From assembly GCA_937880585.1 (NCBI GenBank), contig CALFMR010000154.1, positions 1 through 8,401 of the forward strand: DNA of 8,401 nt, given 5' to 3'. Shown piece after piece: positions 6,078-8,401 of the stretch. Numbering within the stretch: the first letter of the stretch is position 1; every line of letters begins with the position of its first letter. The notes under the pieces were generated by a model, which worked only from the letters and a program-made list of their open reading frames with translations, had not been told where the DNA came from and did not search any database. The position numbers were made by a program, and so were the translations under genes. Source of the DNA: an uncultured Acidobacteriota bacterium. Lineage in GTDB: Bacteria; Acidobacteriota; Vicinamibacteria; Vicinamibacterales; SCN-69-37.

Positions 6078-8202
6078 ATGGCCCTCCCTGCCAGGATCGT
6101 CCTGCTCCTCGCCGCGCTCGTGGTGGCCCCGCGCGCCGCGGTCGCGCAGTCGACAGCCTCGCCTCCTGCCGCCTCACCGGCAGCGAACGCTGACGTCGTC
6201 GTCGAGCGGCTGGCGATGACCTGGACGTTCGACGCCGACGGCACCCGCCACGTCGACACCACGTTTCGGATTCACGTGCAGTCGGCGGCCGGTGTGCGGC
6301 GCGTGGGCACGGTGATTGTGCCTTACGTGAACGACCACGGCCGCCTCACCTGGGAGTACGTCCGCGTCATCAAGCCTGACGGTCGTGTCGTCGAGACATC
6401 GGTCGATCGCGCGATCAACCTCCCCGCGGAGATGACGACGGCGGCGCCCGAGTACAGCGACATCTACGAGAGCTACGTCAACGTCGAGGGGCTGGAGGTC
6501 GGCGACGAACTGGACTACGCCGTCCGCGAGGACGCGTCGAGCCTGATTCCCGGTCAGTTCTGGATGAACTTCTCGCCGTCGTGGACCGACGTGGTTCGCG
6601 ACGCGGAGCTGGTCGTGTCGGTGCCGGCCGCGACGCCGGTGATCGTCAAGACGCTCGGCGAGCCACCGGCGAAAACGACAGCCGACGGACGTGTACGGTA
6701 CGCGTGGCACTTTCAGAACGATCATCCGCTCGGACCCGACGAGGCGGCCGCCGCGACGCGCCGGCTGCGCGAACACGGACCGGCCGTCCAGGTGACGAGC
6801 TTCCGGAGCTGGGGCGAGGTCGGCGATGCCATTCTGGATCTCTGGCGCGATCGCGCGGCCGTCACGCCCGCCATCCGCGCGAAGGCCCTCGCGCTCACGG
6901 CCGGCGCCGCGACCGACGAGGCGCGCATCGACGCGATCTATCGGTACGTAGCGGCGGACGTGCGGTATGTGAGCGTCTCGTTCGGCATTGGCCGGATTCA
7001 GCCGCATACGGCCGACGAGGTCCTCGCCAAAGGCTTCGGCGACTGCAAGGACAAGCACGAGCTGCTCGTCGCGCTCCTCGATGCCATTGGCGTGGAGGTC
7101 CGACCGGCGCTCCTCTCGACGGTGACGCCGCCGTTGGCTGACGTGCCGTCGCCCGCGGTCTTCGATCACGTCGTGAGCGTGATCGAGGCGCCGACCCGGC
7201 GATGGCTCGACACGACGCTGGAAGTCGCGCCGCCTGGATTCCTGAGTGAGATCGAGCGCGGGCAGTCGGTGCTGCTGCTCGAACCGGCCGGCACGTCACA
7301 CCTCGTCACGACTCCCGCCGAGCCGACGCGGCCCAACCGCTGGCGTCACACGCTCGACGGCACCGTCGACGACACGGGCGCGCTCGATGCGACGGTGACC
7401 GACGAAGTGTCCGGCGATCTCGAACTGATCTTGCGTCAGGCGCTGCGCGTCGTGCCCGCCGATCAATGGATCGATCTCGTCCGCCATCTGCCCGCAGCGG
7501 CCGCGTCGGGCGGTGACGTGACCAACCTCCACATCACGCCCGCGGAGGACACGAGTACGCCGCTGACGATCACGTACCGCTACACGCACCAGCCGTACTC
7601 GGAATGGGCGAAGCATCAGTACGTCCTGCCGCTGCCAGCCTTCGAGTGGCCGGACGTGACGACGCCGCGCGACGGCGAGACGTCGACGCCGCTCGACCTG
7701 CCCAAGGGTGACTACGTCTACCAGGCGCGCGTGCACGTCCCCGACGACCTGAGTCCTCAGATGCCGCGGACGCCGGCGCTGTGGCTCGACGAGCCATTTG
7801 CGAGCCTGCGCGTCGGGGTGACGATGGTCGATGGCGGTGCGCTGATCGACAAGGCGATCACCGTCAAGACGTCGGACCTGCCGTCCAACGAGGTCGAGGC
7901 GTACCGCGCGTTCGTCGCATCCGCGAAGAAGGCGCCGTACTACGTCGATGTGCCCGAGTGGCGCTGGATGATGGGCTCGAACGTGTCGCTGGCCTGGGAG
8001 ACCGGACAGATACCGGCCGCGCGCGAAGCCAACGAACGCGGCATGGGGCTCGGCTACGTCCAGCACGACTGGGCCGCGGCGCGTACCGCGTTCGACGAGG
8101 CGACACGCGCCGATCCCGACAACCCGATGGCGTGGGCCCTGCTCGGACAGGCGGAGATGGCGATGGGGGACACGACGGATGGCCTGGCGGCGATGCGTCA
8201 TG
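6078..8202 (+). CDS. Exported DUF3857 / transglutaminase-like protein with TPR-like C-terminus, partial
   Basis: This large exported protein starts with a clear Sec signal peptide: a hydrophobic segment at residues 7-17 and a cleavage site after AVA (residue ~23). A DUF3857 beta-rich domain occupies roughly residues 40-220. A transglutaminase-like domain follows (~270-385) with an apparently complete catalytic triad: C323 in FGDCKDKH, H364 in FDHVV and D378 in WLDTT. Residues ~400-640 look beta-rich, and a TPR-like pair of helices begins near 659. Family members are periplasmic or outer-membrane-associated, and their substrates are mostly unknown; protease or peptide-crosslinking activity is possible. 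GAGGT precedes the ATG. The frame stays open to the right edge, but credible coding on this strand ends at about 8195-8204, where the coding signal flips to the other strand; the true C-terminus is therefore not seen. Confidence 0.88.
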
Positions 8203-8401
8203 AAGTCGACGTCGCTGCCGGCCGCGTAGGCGACGTGGTCGGACAGGTCCCAGGCCCCGCCCGTCAGCTCCGCCAGCCGCCGCTTGAGCCGGTCGGCGAA
8301 CTCGTCGCGGAAGAACCGCAGGCCCTCGGTGTAGTGGGCCGAGAGCGCCCGAGCGTCGAGGCCCGCCACGGCCGAGCGGTAGGCGTCGGCCCCCGCCTCG
8401 T
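8196..8401 (-). CDS. Internal fragment of an unrecognised protein on the minus strand
   Basis: Read on the minus strand, 8399 to about 8196 gives a coherent amphipathic protein segment, including YTEGLRFFRDEFADRLKRRL and AAGSDVDFMTH. It is open at the right edge, so its start lies outside the window. In this frame, 66 of 67 codons end in G or C, whereas the plus-strand frame through the same bases ends in G or C in only about 51 of 67 and reads like antisense (rich in Val, Gly, Arg and Pro). Downstream of about 8196 the minus frame stays open but becomes antisense to the transglutaminase gene. The fragment is thus cut off at a junction. I do not recognise the family. It probably belongs to a different gene, and perhaps a different genome, joined here. 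Confidence 0.6.

Noticed and set aside
6174..7169. A 331-codon open frame on the minus strand
   Set aside because: It is antisense to the DUF3857/transglutaminase gene, which has a signal peptide and catalytic triad.

Overview
This is a GC-rich bacterial window of ordinary chromosomal genes. A run of respiratory genes sits on the minus strand at the left. Mixed housekeeping and stress genes fill the middle, and a secreted transglutaminase-like protein runs toward the right edge. I infer a high-GC, Gram-negative-like environmental bacterium, possibly Acidobacteriota or a similar lineage, from the E. coli-type fused NuoCD, the bactofilin and the DUF3857/transglutaminase protein. No 16S or other marker is present, so this placement is weak.

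Left (1-2166, minus strand): nuoA, nuoB and a fused nuoCD are packed head to tail (1-nt overlap, then a 13-nt gap). They encode the start of a proton-pumping NADH:quinone oxidoreductase (complex I) operon that continues beyond the left edge. Divergent from it, across a 262-bp intergenic region with two small dyads, is a PAS + LuxR-type HTH regulator (2429-3082, plus) whose PAS domain carries an unusual cysteine cluster.

Middle (3168-5960): a minus-strand pair encodes an AhpD/carboxymuconolactone-decarboxylase-family protein with a CxxC...H site, followed 22 bp later by a small cysteine-rich, probably zinc-binding protein. Facing away from them on the plus strand are an aquaglyceroporin resembling animal AQP3, a bactofilin and a DinB-family protein, 39 and 36 bp apart and possibly co-transcribed.

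Right (6078-8401): a gene for an exported DUF3857 + transglutaminase-like protein with an intact Cys-His-Asp triad leads into TPR-like sequence near position 8200. From about 8196 to the right edge the coding signal switches abruptly to the minus strand. That segment has G or C at 66 of 67 third positions when read on the minus strand, and a coherent but unrecognised protein. This looks like a junction, most simply a chimeric assembly and otherwise a recombination breakpoint. It is the most important thing to check in this window.

The aquaporin gene and the transglutaminase gene share a start-proximal layout: GTATACTC followed by a small hairpin, a Shine-Dalgarno sequence and ATG. I found no RNA genes, CRISPR arrays, insertion sequences or clear mobile elements, and no convincing new multi-gene system.
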